From Chloroflexota bacterium (lineage in GTDB: Bacteria > Chloroflexota > Anaerolineae > Promineifilales > Promineifilaceae), in NCBI GenBank assembly GCA_020629055.1, contig JAHDEB010000031.1:1-41324 (forward strand): DNA of 41,324 nt. The letters run 5' to 3'. The position numbers and the translations under genes were made by a program. The number at the start of each line of letters is the position of its first letter. Positions within the stretch are counted from its first letter, which is position 1. Below, piece by piece: positions 1 through 8,385 of this stretch. Under the pieces are notes generated by a model. That model had not been told where the DNA came from and searched no databases. It saw nothing but the letters and a program-made list of their open reading frames with translations.

Positions 1-1887
1 CAGGGTGAAGAACTTGTCGGCCGTAAAGGTGAGGAACTACGCAAGATTCGAGGTAACTCAATTGCGATGGTCTACCAAGACCCGATGCAGGCCCTGAATC
101 CGTCTATGACGTTGGGTTCGCAGATGAAAGAGGTCTTGACCGTTCATCGCGGCATGTCAGATGAAGAAGCACAGGAAAGATGTATTAAGATGTTGGATCG
201 GGTATACATGCCTGACCCTGCGAATGTTTTAACTCGTTATCCTCATCAAATATCAGGTGGTCAACAGCAACGTGTAGTTATCGCGATGGCGTTGTTAACC
301 AATCCTGCTCTTTTGGTGATGGATGAACCCACAACGGCTTTGGATGTAACTGTCGAAGCCGCTGTACTTGACTTGATTGCTGAGCTACGCCGTGAGTTTG
401 ATACAGCCATCATGTATATCTCGCATAACTTAGGTGTTGTTGCCCGTGTGTGTAACTTTGTCAATGTGATGTACGCTGGAGAGATGGTAGAACGCGCCCC
501 GGTTGAAGATATCTTTGCCCGGCCGCAACATCCATATACTCAAGGGTTAATCCGCTGTGTGCCAAAATTAGGTGCTGACAAAGCCAGTGCGCAACTTTAC
601 CCGATTCGCGGCCGTGTTCCGCCGCCCAATGAACGCCCAACAGGCTGTGTTTACGGCCCTCGCTGTGATTATGCACAAGATCGCTGCGTAAACGAACGTC
701 CTCAGGTTCGTTTGCTGCCGAACGGAAATGCGGTCCGTTGCCATTTCGCTGAAGAGATCGATCCATCCCAATGGATTCCACCTGAAGATATTAAATTGCG
801 CCCATTAACCGAAGACGTCACGAAAAACGAACCGATCATGACGGTGAAAGGGTTGAAAAAATATTACGACGTACCCGGATCTTCGCTTAAGGCAGTTTTT
901 GGTTTAGAAGCACCACGACAAGTAAAAGCGGTTGAAGATGCTTCTTTTATCGTTCCTCGCGGCAGTACCTTGGGTGTTGTAGGAGAGTCTGGTTGTGGAA
1001 AGAGCACCCTGATTAAAACATTAATTGGGCTTGAAGAAACAACTGACGGCGATGCGGAGTTTCTTGGATACGATATAACCAGCGCTTTAAGCGATCGCGA
1101 CAATGCGTTGATTCAAGAGTTGCAGATGGTTTTCCAAAACCCTGATTCAACCATGAATCCTTCATATACTGTCGCACAGCAAATCGGCCGCCCGATGAAA
1201 CGCTTTGGTACTGTACCAAATGATCAAATTCGCGGTGAAGTCATTAAGTTGCTCGAAGCGATGCGGTTGGGTGCAAATTACATGGATCGGTTGCCACGAC
1301 AATTGTCAGGTGGTGAAAAGCAGCGTGTGGGTATCGCCCGAGCGCTAGCCAGTAAGCCAGATCTTGTTCTTTGCGACGAACCGGTCTCCGCGCTTGATGT
1401 TTCGGTCCAGGCCGCTATCTTGAACCTGCTGATCGATATCCAGCGTGAATTTGGAACAACCATGGTGTTCATTGCTCATGACCTCAGTGTTGTTCGTTTC
1501 TTTTCAGACCATATCGCGGTTATGTATTTGGGCCAGATCATGGAAATTGGACCGGCCGAGGCGATCTACAGCCCCGCGTATCATCCATATACAGAAGCGT
1601 TGTTATCAGCTGTGCCGATTCCTGACCCATCTGTCGAGCAGAAACGGATTCGCCTAGAAGGTACCGTTCCAAGTGCGCTTAATCCACCAAGTGGTTGCCG
1701 TTTTCATACACGTTGCCCGCGCCGAGCGTTAATGCCAGATGGCGGCAAAGCATGTGAAACTGAGATTCCACCTTGGCGTGAATTTGAGGATGGACACCGC
1801 ATCTTCTGCCATTTGCCGAAAGAGACGTTGGAGAGCTTTGAGCCGGTCATTACGACAGCAAAAAGTAAGCCAGTAGCGGCTGATTGA
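1..1887 (+). CDS. Oligopeptide/dipeptide ABC transporter, fused double ATP-binding protein (5' partial)
   Basis: This protein would hydrolyse ATP on the cytoplasmic face of a peptide/nickel-type (Dpp/Opp/Gsi-like) importer. The frame is open from base 1, so the true start and the first Walker A lie left of the window; the ATG at 67 falls inside the first Q-loop (VYQDP) and is not the start. Domain 1 shows Q-loop, signature ISGGQQQR, Walker B LLVMDEPTTALD and H-loop SHN. It is followed by an oligo_HPY C-terminal segment with HPYTQGL and clustered cysteines. Domain 2 is complete: Walker A GESGCGKST, Q-loop FQNPDSTMNPS, signature LSGGEKQR, Walker B LVLCDEPVSALD, H-loop AHD, and a second HPYTEALL tail with a CRFHTRCP cysteine cluster. 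DppD and DppF are therefore fused in one chain, as in GsiA. Permease and binding-protein genes would be expected to the left. Substrate is not determinable. Confidence 0.95.
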   Translation, partial: QGEELVGRKGEELRKIRGNSIAMVYQDPMQALNPSMTLGSQMKEVLTVHRGMSDEEAQERCIKMLDRVYMPDPANVLTRYPHQISGGQQQRVVIAMALLTNPALLVMDEPTTALDVTVEAAVLDLIAELRREFDTAIMYISHNLGVVARVCNFVNVMYAGEMVERAPVEDIFARPQHPYTQGLIRCVPKLGADKASAQLYPIRGRVPPPNERPTGCVYGPRCDYAQDRCVNERPQVRLLPNGNAVRCHFAEEIDPSQWIPPEDIKLRPLTEDVTKNEPIMTVKGLKKYYDVPGSSLKAVFGLEAPRQVKAVEDASFIVPRGSTLGVVGESGCGKSTLIKTLIGLEETTDGDAEFLGYDITSALSDRDNALIQELQMVFQNPDSTMNPSYTVAQQIGRPMKRFGTVPNDQIRGEVIKLLEAMRLGANYMDRLPRQLSGGEKQRVGIARALASKPDLVLCDEPVSALDVSVQAAILNLLIDIQREFGTTMVFIAHDLSVVRFFSDHIAVMYLGQIMEIGPAEAIYSPAYHPYTEALLSAVPIPDPSVEQKRIRLEGTVPSALNPPSGCRFHTRCPRRALMPDGGKACETEIPPWREFEDGHRIFCHLPKETLESFEPVITTAKSKPVAAD

Positions 1888-1926
1888 TCTCGTAATTTGC
1901 AGCGAATGAACTAAAATTAGAGAATT

Positions 1927-1959
1927 AGCCCCAAAGATTATTTTTTGGGGCTTTTTTTT
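1927..1959 (+). terminator. Rho-independent terminator after the ABC ATPase gene
   Basis: A 9-bp perfect stem AGCCCCAAA/TTTGGGGCT with an 8-nt loop is followed by a run of eight T. It begins 40 bases after the ATPase stop codon and should end that transcript. Confidence 0.9.
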
Positions 1960-1982
1960 GGAACCCTTACGAAAATTTCGCG

Positions 1983-1988
1983 TATAAT
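1983..1988 (+). promoter_or_regulatory. Candidate -10 box for the telA-family gene
   Basis: A perfect TATAAT lies just after the terminator and about 150 bases before the next start codon. The -35 is poor: TTGGAA at 1958-1963 would need a 19-base spacer. The position is sensible, but the call rests mainly on the -10 match. Confidence 0.4.
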
Positions 1989-2033
1989 AGAGATAACTTA
2001 ATTTATAACTAGTGCTACGTCAGGGATGGATTG

Positions 2034-2120
2034 ATGGAAATTGTGAATGAAAGACGTAGCTTTAAGTGTTTTGACCCGTTGGAATGTCCATCAAGCGACA
2101 ATTGGCAAAACAGTAGCTAG
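2034..2120 (+). CDS. Possible 28-aa leader peptide upstream of the telA-family gene
   Basis: An ATG at 2034 follows a purine-rich AGGGA by 7 bases and opens 28 codons ending in TAG at 2118, shortly before the ribosome binding site of the next gene. The peptide starts MEIVNERRSF and has two cysteines; nothing about it is recognised. It sits in the leader of the 2137 gene, so it could be a regulatory uORF or chance. Length gives no statistical support. Confidence 0.2.
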   Translation: MEIVNERRSFKCFDPLECPSSDNWQNSS

Positions 2121-2136
2121 ATCGAGGTAATGTGAT

Positions 2137-3369
2137 ATGGAAGGACTAGAACTTGCACCCCCTGAAAGCTTGAAGGCTCCGGAGCCGGTGAAGCCAATTA
2201 AAACTGAACAAGCTGAAGGCTTAATGAAGCTGGACGCTGAAACAATGGAGAATTTAGACGCTCGCGCAGACCAATTTGTAAATGAGGTCATGGTGACTAA
2301 GGTCAACAGTGATCCGTTTATGGATAAGGTCAACGCGATCCACAGCTTGGGGTCGAGTGAAATTCGAGAATCTTCAAACGTCTCTAACCGTCTCCTCAAC
2401 CGGCCGACTAACGCCATGAACGACGGCATCTTCGATGAGTCATCCACAATTTCAAAAGGTTTGGTCAACCTAAGAATGACGGTAGAAGACTTGGATCCAA
2501 CGAAACAGGGGAATCTATTTTCAAAGAAGAAATTATTTGGTGTTATTCCGATGGGGGATAAGCTCAGAAATTACTTCATGAAATACCAATCGTCTCAAAA
2601 ACATATCAACTCGATTTTGAACTCGCTTCAAAGTGGCCAAGATGAATTGCAGCGGGACAATGCGGCGATTGAAGAAGAAAAAGTTAATTTGTGGCAAATG
2701 ATGGAGAAACTCCATCAATATATCTATATGGCGCGTCAAATTGATGGTGCTTTAGAAGCCCGCGTTAACGAACTGCTACAATCGGATCCCGAAAAGGCTC
2801 GTATTGTACAAGAAGAGATGCTCTTCTATGTACGCCAAAAGGTTCAAGACCTGCTTACTCAGTTGGCTGTTAGTATTCAAGGGTATTTGGCGCTTGATAT
2901 GGTGCGTAAAAACAACCTTGAACTAATTAAAGGGGTCGATCGCGCGACAACCACGACAATTTCTGCGTTGCGGACAGCCGTTATTACAGCCCAAGCTTTA
3001 ACCAACCAAAAGCTTGTTCTAGATCAGATTAATGCATTAAATACAACCACAAGCAACTTGATCGAGGCGACCGCTCAAATGCTGCGTAAGCAATCGGGCG
3101 TTGTGCATGAGCAAGCTGTTAGCTCGACCATCGACATGGACAAACTGTCTAATGCGTTTAACGACATCTACGCCACGATGGACATGATTTCTAACTATAA
3201 AATCGAAGCTTTGGACACGATGCAGACAACCATTAATGGGTTAGCGGCCGAAGTTACCAAGTCGCAGACTTATTTGGACCGAGTTCGTGGAAAACAACTC
3301 GATGAAGTAACCCAAGATTTAGAGTTTGGACCACCACCATCCGATATAGATAACAGCCTCGAGCTGTAA
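2137..3369 (+). CDS. TelA-family (toxic anion resistance) protein
   Basis: A 410-aa soluble, strongly helical protein of the TelA/KlaA/YceG family (toxic anion resistance family). The diagnostic core lies at about residues 125-215: a KLFGVIPMGDKL stretch, then the long helix with DNAAIEEEKVNLW, KLHQYIYMARQID and ALEARV. The rest is heptad-like helices with a short acidic C-terminus. The family is linked to tellurite, colicin and envelope-stress resistance, but its biochemistry is not settled, so the tellurite role should not be taken literally. Start: ATG at 2137 with GAGGT 8 bases upstream. The gene is flanked by terminators on both sides and is probably monocistronic. Ter operons often pair TelA with TerD-like or YceG-like partners; none is seen here. 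Length is normal for the family. Confidence 0.9.
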   Translation: MEGLELAPPESLKAPEPVKPIKTEQAEGLMKLDAETMENLDARADQFVNEVMVTKVNSDPFMDKVNAIHSLGSSEIRESSNVSNRLLNRPTNAMNDGIFDESSTISKGLVNLRMTVEDLDPTKQGNLFSKKKLFGVIPMGDKLRNYFMKYQSSQKHINSILNSLQSGQDELQRDNAAIEEEKVNLWQMMEKLHQYIYMARQIDGALEARVNELLQSDPEKARIVQEEMLFYVRQKVQDLLTQLAVSIQGYLALDMVRKNNLELIKGVDRATTTTISALRTAVITAQALTNQKLVLDQINALNTTTSNLIEATAQMLRKQSGVVHEQAVSSTIDMDKLSNAFNDIYATMDMISNYKIEALDTMQTTINGLAAEVTKSQTYLDRVRGKQLDEVTQDLEFGPPPSDIDNSLEL

Positions 3370-3380
3370 CTAAAATAATG

Positions 3381-3420
3381 AAAGTGATGATCAAGTCTCC
3401 TCGATCATCACTTTTTTTTT
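3381..3420 (+). terminator. Rho-independent terminator after the telA-family gene
   Basis: A 12-bp perfect stem AAAGTGATGATC/GATCATCACTTT with a 10-nt loop runs into a T tract, 11 bases after the stop codon. Confidence 0.92.
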
Positions 3421-3584
3421 GCCTAATCCTTTCGACTCCTACTGCAACAATAGAGCTTGCTTTGAGCCAAAACACGGGTCAATCATTCGGATAGATCTGC
3501 ACTTATTTCTCACAGAGTGAATAATTAGTTAAGTTCAGCTTAATTTTACGGCTAAATCCAATCTTTTTGAGAAACTCGAACCTT

Positions 3585-4802
3585 ATGAGAGAAAAGCTAA
3601 CCTATCTATTTTCAGTTGTATTTTTTGCATCCCTATTGCTTGCACAACTCCCATCTGTTGCTCGCTCGCAAACAGAGCCAGCACCGACGGAAACGCCGTC
3701 ACCGGGTACGATTCCTACCGCTACGCCAGAAACAATCACGCGCACAGTCTTCTTGCCATGGGTCGCGCATACATGGTTTGGTGTCCCCCCGTTGCCAGAC
3801 CCCCTGCCTATTCCAATTGTGTATACATCTACGTCTACGGTTGATTTTGCGGCCGCGAAACAAGAGGTAGAGTCGGCCGGTTTGCTGATGGGATACAATA
3901 AAATCGGCTTTCATACCGGCCCTAGCGGAAACCGGACCGGTATATCAGATCATTTTCGACAGCTCGATGCAGCGGGCGTCCCGATTTTCATAAAGTCAGT
4001 AGATGACGCTGGACCGATTTTTGAAGTGCAGCAGCTGGGCGAGCAAAGTGGTGTCCCACATATTATGGTTTATCGTAAACACGGTGGTGGGTTTGAGCTG
4101 CCGAATTATGATAACGACCCGATTGATGAAGCGCGCATTCATTATGAACGGCATGTATCTGCATGGCCGCCTGAATTAGACTATACAAAGGTCTGGATGG
4201 AAACGATTAACGAGCCTGATAAGGGGCGTAGTGAGTGGTTGGCCATCTACAGTCTAGAGGTCGCCAAGTTGGCGGTTGCTGATGGACGCAAAGTTGCCGC
4301 ATTCTCATGGTCGGCCGGCGAGCCGGAAGTTGAACATTGGGAAAGTGCTGCAATGCTTGAATATTTTAGGTATGCGGCTGAGCATAAAGAAAATGTGGCG
4401 GTGGCTCTGCATGAATATAGCTTGGTTAGCAACGAAATCTCACGCAGTTACCCCTATCTTATTGGCCGTTTTCAGTTTTTGTTTGAAGTGCTCGACAAGC
4501 GGGGGATTGACCGGCCGACTGTGCTGATTACTGAATGGGGTTGGGCCGCAACAGGCGTGCCAGATGTTGACAACGGTATGGAAGATATCGCTTGGACCAA
4601 TCAGCTTTACAATGCCCATCCTGAGATATTAGGCGCTGGCTTGTGGTATTTGGGTGGTAATTTTGAAGACATCGCAAACAAAGCGGTCAAGTTTATCGAA
4701 CCAGTTGGGGAATATTCTACCCAAACTTATTTCGGCGTGGCACCAGGTAAGGGTGAGATAGACATGAGCCTGTTTTATGACCCCCAAAAGCCCACGCGGT
4801 AG
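3585..4802 (+). CDS. Secreted glycoside hydrolase candidate, clan GH-A-like TIM barrel
   Basis: About 405 aa. The N-terminus is a signal peptide: MREK, a hydrophobic core rich in F, V and L, then a likely cleavage near ARS-QTEP. A Pro/Thr linker (about 30-50) and the short motif TVFLPWV follow. From about residue 75 the protein resembles a retaining clan GH-A glycosidase: METINEPDK gives a candidate acid/base Glu210, and a later strand ends in LITEWGWA, giving candidate nucleophile Glu317. Spacing of about 107 residues suits the clan. GH family and substrate are not resolved. Start: the frame also extends to a TTG at 3567 (MRNSNL), but ATG 3585 puts the signal peptide at the very N-terminus; neither has a good Shine-Dalgarno. 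It stands alone between terminators. A degenerate GH-like fold without activity is possible, but both catalytic acids are present. Confidence 0.72.
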   Translation: MREKLTYLFSVVFFASLLLAQLPSVARSQTEPAPTETPSPGTIPTATPETITRTVFLPWVAHTWFGVPPLPDPLPIPIVYTSTSTVDFAAAKQEVESAGLLMGYNKIGFHTGPSGNRTGISDHFRQLDAAGVPIFIKSVDDAGPIFEVQQLGEQSGVPHIMVYRKHGGGFELPNYDNDPIDEARIHYERHVSAWPPELDYTKVWMETINEPDKGRSEWLAIYSLEVAKLAVADGRKVAAFSWSAGEPEVEHWESAAMLEYFRYAAEHKENVAVALHEYSLVSNEISRSYPYLIGRFQFLFEVLDKRGIDRPTVLITEWGWAATGVPDVDNGMEDIAWTNQLYNAHPEILGAGLWYLGGNFEDIANKAVKFIEPVGEYSTQTYFGVAPGKGEIDMSLFYDPQKPTR

Positions 4803-4826
4803 GTTCGTGACCAATAAGTAATTCTG

Positions 4827-4868
4827 AAAAGGCTATCTATATACTTTATTTAGATAGCCTTTTTTATT
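4827..4868. terminator. Bidirectional terminator between convergent genes
   Basis: A 13-bp perfect stem AAAAGGCTATCTA/TAGATAGCCTTTT with an 11-nt loop has T-rich flanks in both directions. It lies between the glycosidase (plus) and the selenoprotein (minus); its right edge overlaps the minus-strand TAA at 4864-4866. Confidence 0.9.
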
Positions 4869-5460
4869 TTGGCGGTGACTTTTCCCACTCATGTACAAAA
4901 TCTTCTTTGGCGACGTCCAAGGCATCGGCGACACGATTGATATAGTTAAAATAAGAAATCACCTGTGTCGCGTCGTGAATCGCTTGGTCATTTAAGCCGA
5001 CCTCTTTCAATTTCTGGACATCTGTTTCAGCCATTTCAGTGGGCCGTTGTGTCAGCTTCTCTGCATATTCGCATAGTTGGTTGTCTGCCTCACTTAAATT
5101 TGCGAGCCGCCAGTTCGTGGCGATTTGGTGGACGAATTGGTCAGCTTCTTCTTTGTTAGTTATCCCTAGATCGTTTTCAACCTCTGCACGGAGGTCATGT
5201 GCATGAGCCCGAATTCAGTAAACGCAGTGATTGACGGCCGATACAACCGTCGCCAGCATTTCTCGTTGACTTCTTGAAAGGGGGGAAGGGCCGTGCATAA
5301 TTGCCCCGTAAAAGTCCATTGAAGCCTTCATGCTGCGGGGATTCTGGCTCATAATGGAAACAATATTCCATATGCGGCCGGCGCGTTTCATGGCCGACTT
5401 GTATTCTCTTTTTAAGAATCCCTCTGCTTCATCTTTTGAAATGACATTAATCCAAGGCAT
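4864..5460 (-). CDS. AhpD-like peroxidase-related selenoprotein, in-frame UGA read as selenocysteine (CxxU)
   Basis: A 198-residue carboxymuconolactone decarboxylase/AhpD-fold protein, closest in feel to the 'peroxidase-related enzyme' group, which reduces peroxides or thiols through a CxxC redox pair. The frame starts at ATG 5460 (AGAGGAG upstream), meets TGA at 5215-5217 after 81 codons, then continues open for 116 codons to TAA at 4864 with family-like sequence (ITNKEEADQFVHQIA, ISYFNYINRVADAL). The UGA sits where the second catalytic Cys is expected: NHCVY-U-IRAHAHD. Glu67, Cys79, Sec82 and His86 have the same spacing as Glu118, Cys130, Cys133 and His137 of Mycobacterium tuberculosis AhpD. 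A SECIS-like hairpin follows directly. AhpD-like proteins are a known bacterial selenoprotein family. An ordinary annotation would list an 81-aa fragment or pseudogene. The remaining doubt is a nonsense mutation or base error at this one codon. Confidence 0.85.
5182..5207 (-). promoter_or_regulatory. Candidate bacterial SECIS element inside the AhpD-like selenoprotein gene
   Basis: Read on the minus strand, the hairpin is CUC-A-UGCAC, loop AUGACCUCC, then GUGCA-GAG: eight base pairs with one bulged A and a 9-nt loop. Sixteen bases separate the UGA from the apical loop, and a G lies near the start of the loop. That fits the described bacterial SECIS layout (short hairpin just 3' of UGA, conserved G early in the loop, about 16-37 nt spacing). 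It would be bound by SelB. The hairpin lies in coding sequence, so family conservation alone could contribute to it. Confidence 0.65.
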
Positions 5461-5542
5461 TGATATCTTTTTCTCCTCTGCTTGCTATAAATGACCGGTA
5501 AGAAACGGTGGATCCTCTTTGTGAACCTGTCATAATGCAATC

Positions 5543-8332
5543 ATGTCATCTTTTCCAGAGCAGTCGAAATCTAGAAGGACAGGTTTATGGGTCACTGGGA
5601 CATTACTGATTCTATGCCTTCTGATTAGTGTTGGCTACCTTGCTTTTCAATCGTTGCCCGTTTTTTATCAAACTCCTTCAGTCAAAAAACGAATCGAGTG
5701 GCAACAGCTGCCCCAACCTTTAGTCGTAAAACCTGAAATTCAAACTTGGTCATCGGCAAAAAATGTTACCGATGCGGTTTGGACTAATGAAATAATTTGG
5801 TTGGCAACAATGGGAGGCGTCATCGCCCATGATCGACATTCAGGGGAACAGGTCAAGTTCTTGCCCGAACACGGTCTGCCTTCTACTGATATGACAACGA
5901 TTACGACCGATGTTAGTGGAAATGTTTGGGTGGGGACCGCTGATTCTGGGATTGCTCGGTATGATGGATTATCTTGGGAAAGATTCGGACCTGGTAGCGG
6001 ATTACCATCTGGCGCAATCCGAGATTTATATGCTGCGCCGGATGGGGTGATATGGGCGGCTACTTCTTCTGGTTTGGCCCGATTTTCCGGCGAAGAGTGG
6101 GCTCCTGTACGCTTTTCGCTGCTTGGTACATCTCGTATTGATGCTACGGGCGTCATCGGTTTTGGAGATGTTGTGTGGGCAAGTAGCAGAGATGGCATCT
6201 ACCGCTTCGATGGTGATCGCTGGGATTATTTTGGACTCAACGAAGGTTTAATTAATGAAAATGTTGAAGCGATTTCGCTAACCCCTGATCTAAACTTATG
6301 GGCAGCAACACCTTCCGGTATTAGTCGATTTAATGGAAGCCGTTGGGAGCGCTTTACAGTGCGTCATGGACTTCCTGATACTCCTGTGCTTGATATTTTG
6401 GGTGCCCCGGATAATTCGGTCTGGATAACCTTCGGCGAAAGAGATGATTTTTCGACGTATCAAACAGTCAGGTTCGATGGGCTAGCCGTTCACCCGGTTA
6501 GCAAGCTGCCTGTGAACCAACTGGTTTCTTATTCGAATGATTTATGGTTGGCAACAGTTGATGGGTTAAGCGATTCTTCGAATCCGCAAAGTGCACCAAT
6601 TATCGGGATCAGCGACTTTCCTCATGCTGAGATGACTGAACTCATTCAAACTGAGAATGGGGTGGCAATTGTCGGTTCACAAGGAATTTCCTTCTTTGAA
6701 GATGGCAGATGGCAAACTATAGAAAGAGATGCCGTAGGAGGCGTAAAAATCGCCGATGACGGACGTTTGGCCTTAGCGGGCGAGCGTCCGTCGGAAGGTG
6801 TGACTTTGTTGAACCATGACGGTTCTGAACAGCATCTAGCTTGTGAAACTGCTGGCATAAATGCAGGAAATCTTTTTGCGATCACAGAGGCGCCGGATGG
6901 GGCGATTTGGATATTGGGCACTGAAAATGTCGGCCGGTATCATCAAGGGCGCTGGCGTTATTTTACAGATGGGCTTCCTGCTGAATATACACCACGTAAA
7001 ATCGTATCTGATCGTTTTGGCGATATCTGGCTTGGCTTAGAAGAGGGGCTTTATCGATTGAATAGTGCCGGTCAAAGTTGGGAGCTTTATGACCCCAGAA
7101 AGGTTCAAAGAATGACAGCTAGCCCAAATGGGAATTTATGGCTCGTTGCTGATAATCAACTATTGCATTTGGCTGATGATCGATTTGAACGATTTCCTTT
7201 GCCAGAAGTTGATGGGGTTAGTCGTGGTTTTGTTGCTAACAATGCCGGATTATGGATCTCTAGTCAAAATGGTGTGGCTCATTTATCAATGAACGGAACT
7301 TGGCAATTGTTTACTGCGGCTGATGGTTTATCCACTGATGATGTGACGACTTTAACCATTGATGATGATGGGGATGTTTGGGCGGCTTATGCAGACGCTC
7401 GGTTTGGGGTTAGTCAATTTATCGATGGCCGATGGGAGATCGTGCATAACATTATCGATCCCGATGAGCCAAATAATGGCCATCAAGGTTTTAATGCACC
7501 TCGACGCGATGAAGTTGTCTCAATCTCTGTTTTGCCAAGCAATCAAATTTGGTTTGGTACGTACTTTGGTGATATCGGCCGTATTGCACCGAATGAACTG
7601 CTGTATGAGCCGGAAGATTACCGCCTCTATTTTGCGAATATGACCGCTCTGCACCCAGCATCAGATGGCACCCTTTGGTTTGTTGGGTGGGGTGGCCGGC
7701 TTGGTCGCTTATATCCTGAAGCGATTACAGGAGAGGATGAGATTTGGCGCATCCATGATAGCATTTTGGAAACGACTCAAGTCCATGATGTTGTTGTGCA
7801 AGATGGGGTGGCTTGGTTGGCGACTGAAGATGGTGTTGCGGTTATTGATCAAGATGAGTGTCGCATGGTGGCTCATCGGGAAGATCTAGCCGTTGTCGCA
7901 GGTGAAATCAATCCGGCAGATGGTTCAATTTGGTGGGCAACTCGAAAAAATGGGGGTCTAAGGCTGGATACGGAGCTAGAAAAATTAGATTGGCCGATTT
8001 TGCACCTTCGCGGCCGTCGTTTTATCGATATGGTGAAAGCCCCTGATGATTCACTCTGGTTTGTTTCAAATTCAGAACTTATTCGGCTAGATGGTACTGA
8101 CAGGCGGGTCCAAACGCTCGAAGGGCTAGGCGATGTGAAGGCGGTGGCTATTGCGGCGGATCTGCGGCCGTGGGTGGCTACAGATCAAGGGGTTGCATCC
8201 CTAAGCCGGGGAAAATGGGAATTACAGGGTACGGCTGACGGGTTGCCTACAAATGCTTTGGTTGACATATTGATTGTCGATGATGGCGCAGTTTGGGTAA
8301 TGGGTAAATCTAGTATAAGTCAAAGTCGTTGA
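5543..8332 (+). CDS. Membrane-anchored beta-propeller (two-component-regulator-propeller-like) protein
   Basis: 929 aa. The N-terminus has one membrane segment (about residues 14-33, GLWVTGTLLILCLLISVGYL) after a short basic stretch, so the body should be outside the membrane. The remainder is a long series of Reg_prop-type blades with the recurring pattern 'GxIWxxTxxGxxRFDGxxWExFxxxxGLPxxxVxxI', for example NVWVGTADSGIARYDG and NLWAATPSGISRFNG. There are enough repeats for about two seven-bladed propellers, as in sensor modules of hybrid two-component systems. No histidine kinase, GGDEF or output domain follows; the chain stops after a last blade ending GKSSISQSR. It may bind a ligand, scaffold at the surface, or act through a partner. 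Start ATG 5543 has no clear Shine-Dalgarno; an 82-bp divergent spacer separates it from the selenoprotein gene. Confidence 0.8.
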   Translation: MSSFPEQSKSRRTGLWVTGTLLILCLLISVGYLAFQSLPVFYQTPSVKKRIEWQQLPQPLVVKPEIQTWSSAKNVTDAVWTNEIIWLATMGGVIAHDRHSGEQVKFLPEHGLPSTDMTTITTDVSGNVWVGTADSGIARYDGLSWERFGPGSGLPSGAIRDLYAAPDGVIWAATSSGLARFSGEEWAPVRFSLLGTSRIDATGVIGFGDVVWASSRDGIYRFDGDRWDYFGLNEGLINENVEAISLTPDLNLWAATPSGISRFNGSRWERFTVRHGLPDTPVLDILGAPDNSVWITFGERDDFSTYQTVRFDGLAVHPVSKLPVNQLVSYSNDLWLATVDGLSDSSNPQSAPIIGISDFPHAEMTELIQTENGVAIVGSQGISFFEDGRWQTIERDAVGGVKIADDGRLALAGERPSEGVTLLNHDGSEQHLACETAGINAGNLFAITEAPDGAIWILGTENVGRYHQGRWRYFTDGLPAEYTPRKIVSDRFGDIWLGLEEGLYRLNSAGQSWELYDPRKVQRMTASPNGNLWLVADNQLLHLADDRFERFPLPEVDGVSRGFVANNAGLWISSQNGVAHLSMNGTWQLFTAADGLSTDDVTTLTIDDDGDVWAAYADARFGVSQFIDGRWEIVHNIIDPDEPNNGHQGFNAPRRDEVVSISVLPSNQIWFGTYFGDIGRIAPNELLYEPEDYRLYFANMTALHPASDGTLWFVGWGGRLGRLYPEAITGEDEIWRIHDSILETTQVHDVVVQDGVAWLATEDGVAVIDQDECRMVAHREDLAVVAGEINPADGSIWWATRKNGGLRLDTELEKLDWPILHLRGRRFIDMVKAPDDSLWFVSNSELIRLDGTDRRVQTLEGLGDVKAVAIAADLRPWVATDQGVASLSRGKWELQGTADGLPTNALVDILIVDDGAVWVMGKSSISQSR

Positions 8333-8351
8333 TGGTTTGCAATAAACGACA

Positions 8352-8373
8352 AAAAAATCATGCATGATTTTTT
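8352..8373. terminator. Bidirectional terminator between convergent genes
   Basis: A perfect 22-bp palindrome AAAAAATCATG/CATGATTTTTT lies between the propeller gene and the last gene of the minus-strand glycan operon. The stem flanked by A and T tracts can serve both directions. Confidence 0.75.
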
Positions 8374-8385
8374 GAAAATATCGCT

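Noticed and set aside
3567-3584. TTG at 3567 as start of the glycosidase
   Set aside because: ATG 3585 gives a cleaner signal peptide and TTG has no better ribosome binding site; the difference is six codons.
4965-5159. Plus-strand 64-aa frame opposite the selenoprotein
   Set aside because: It lies wholly antisense to the AhpD-like coding sequence, with no ribosome binding site or family resemblance.
5215-5217. Reading the TGA as a true stop (81-aa truncated CMD protein or pseudogene)
   Set aside because: The downstream 116 codons are open and family-like, the UGA sits exactly at a catalytic Cys position, and a SECIS-like hairpin follows. A degraded gene would not show all three.
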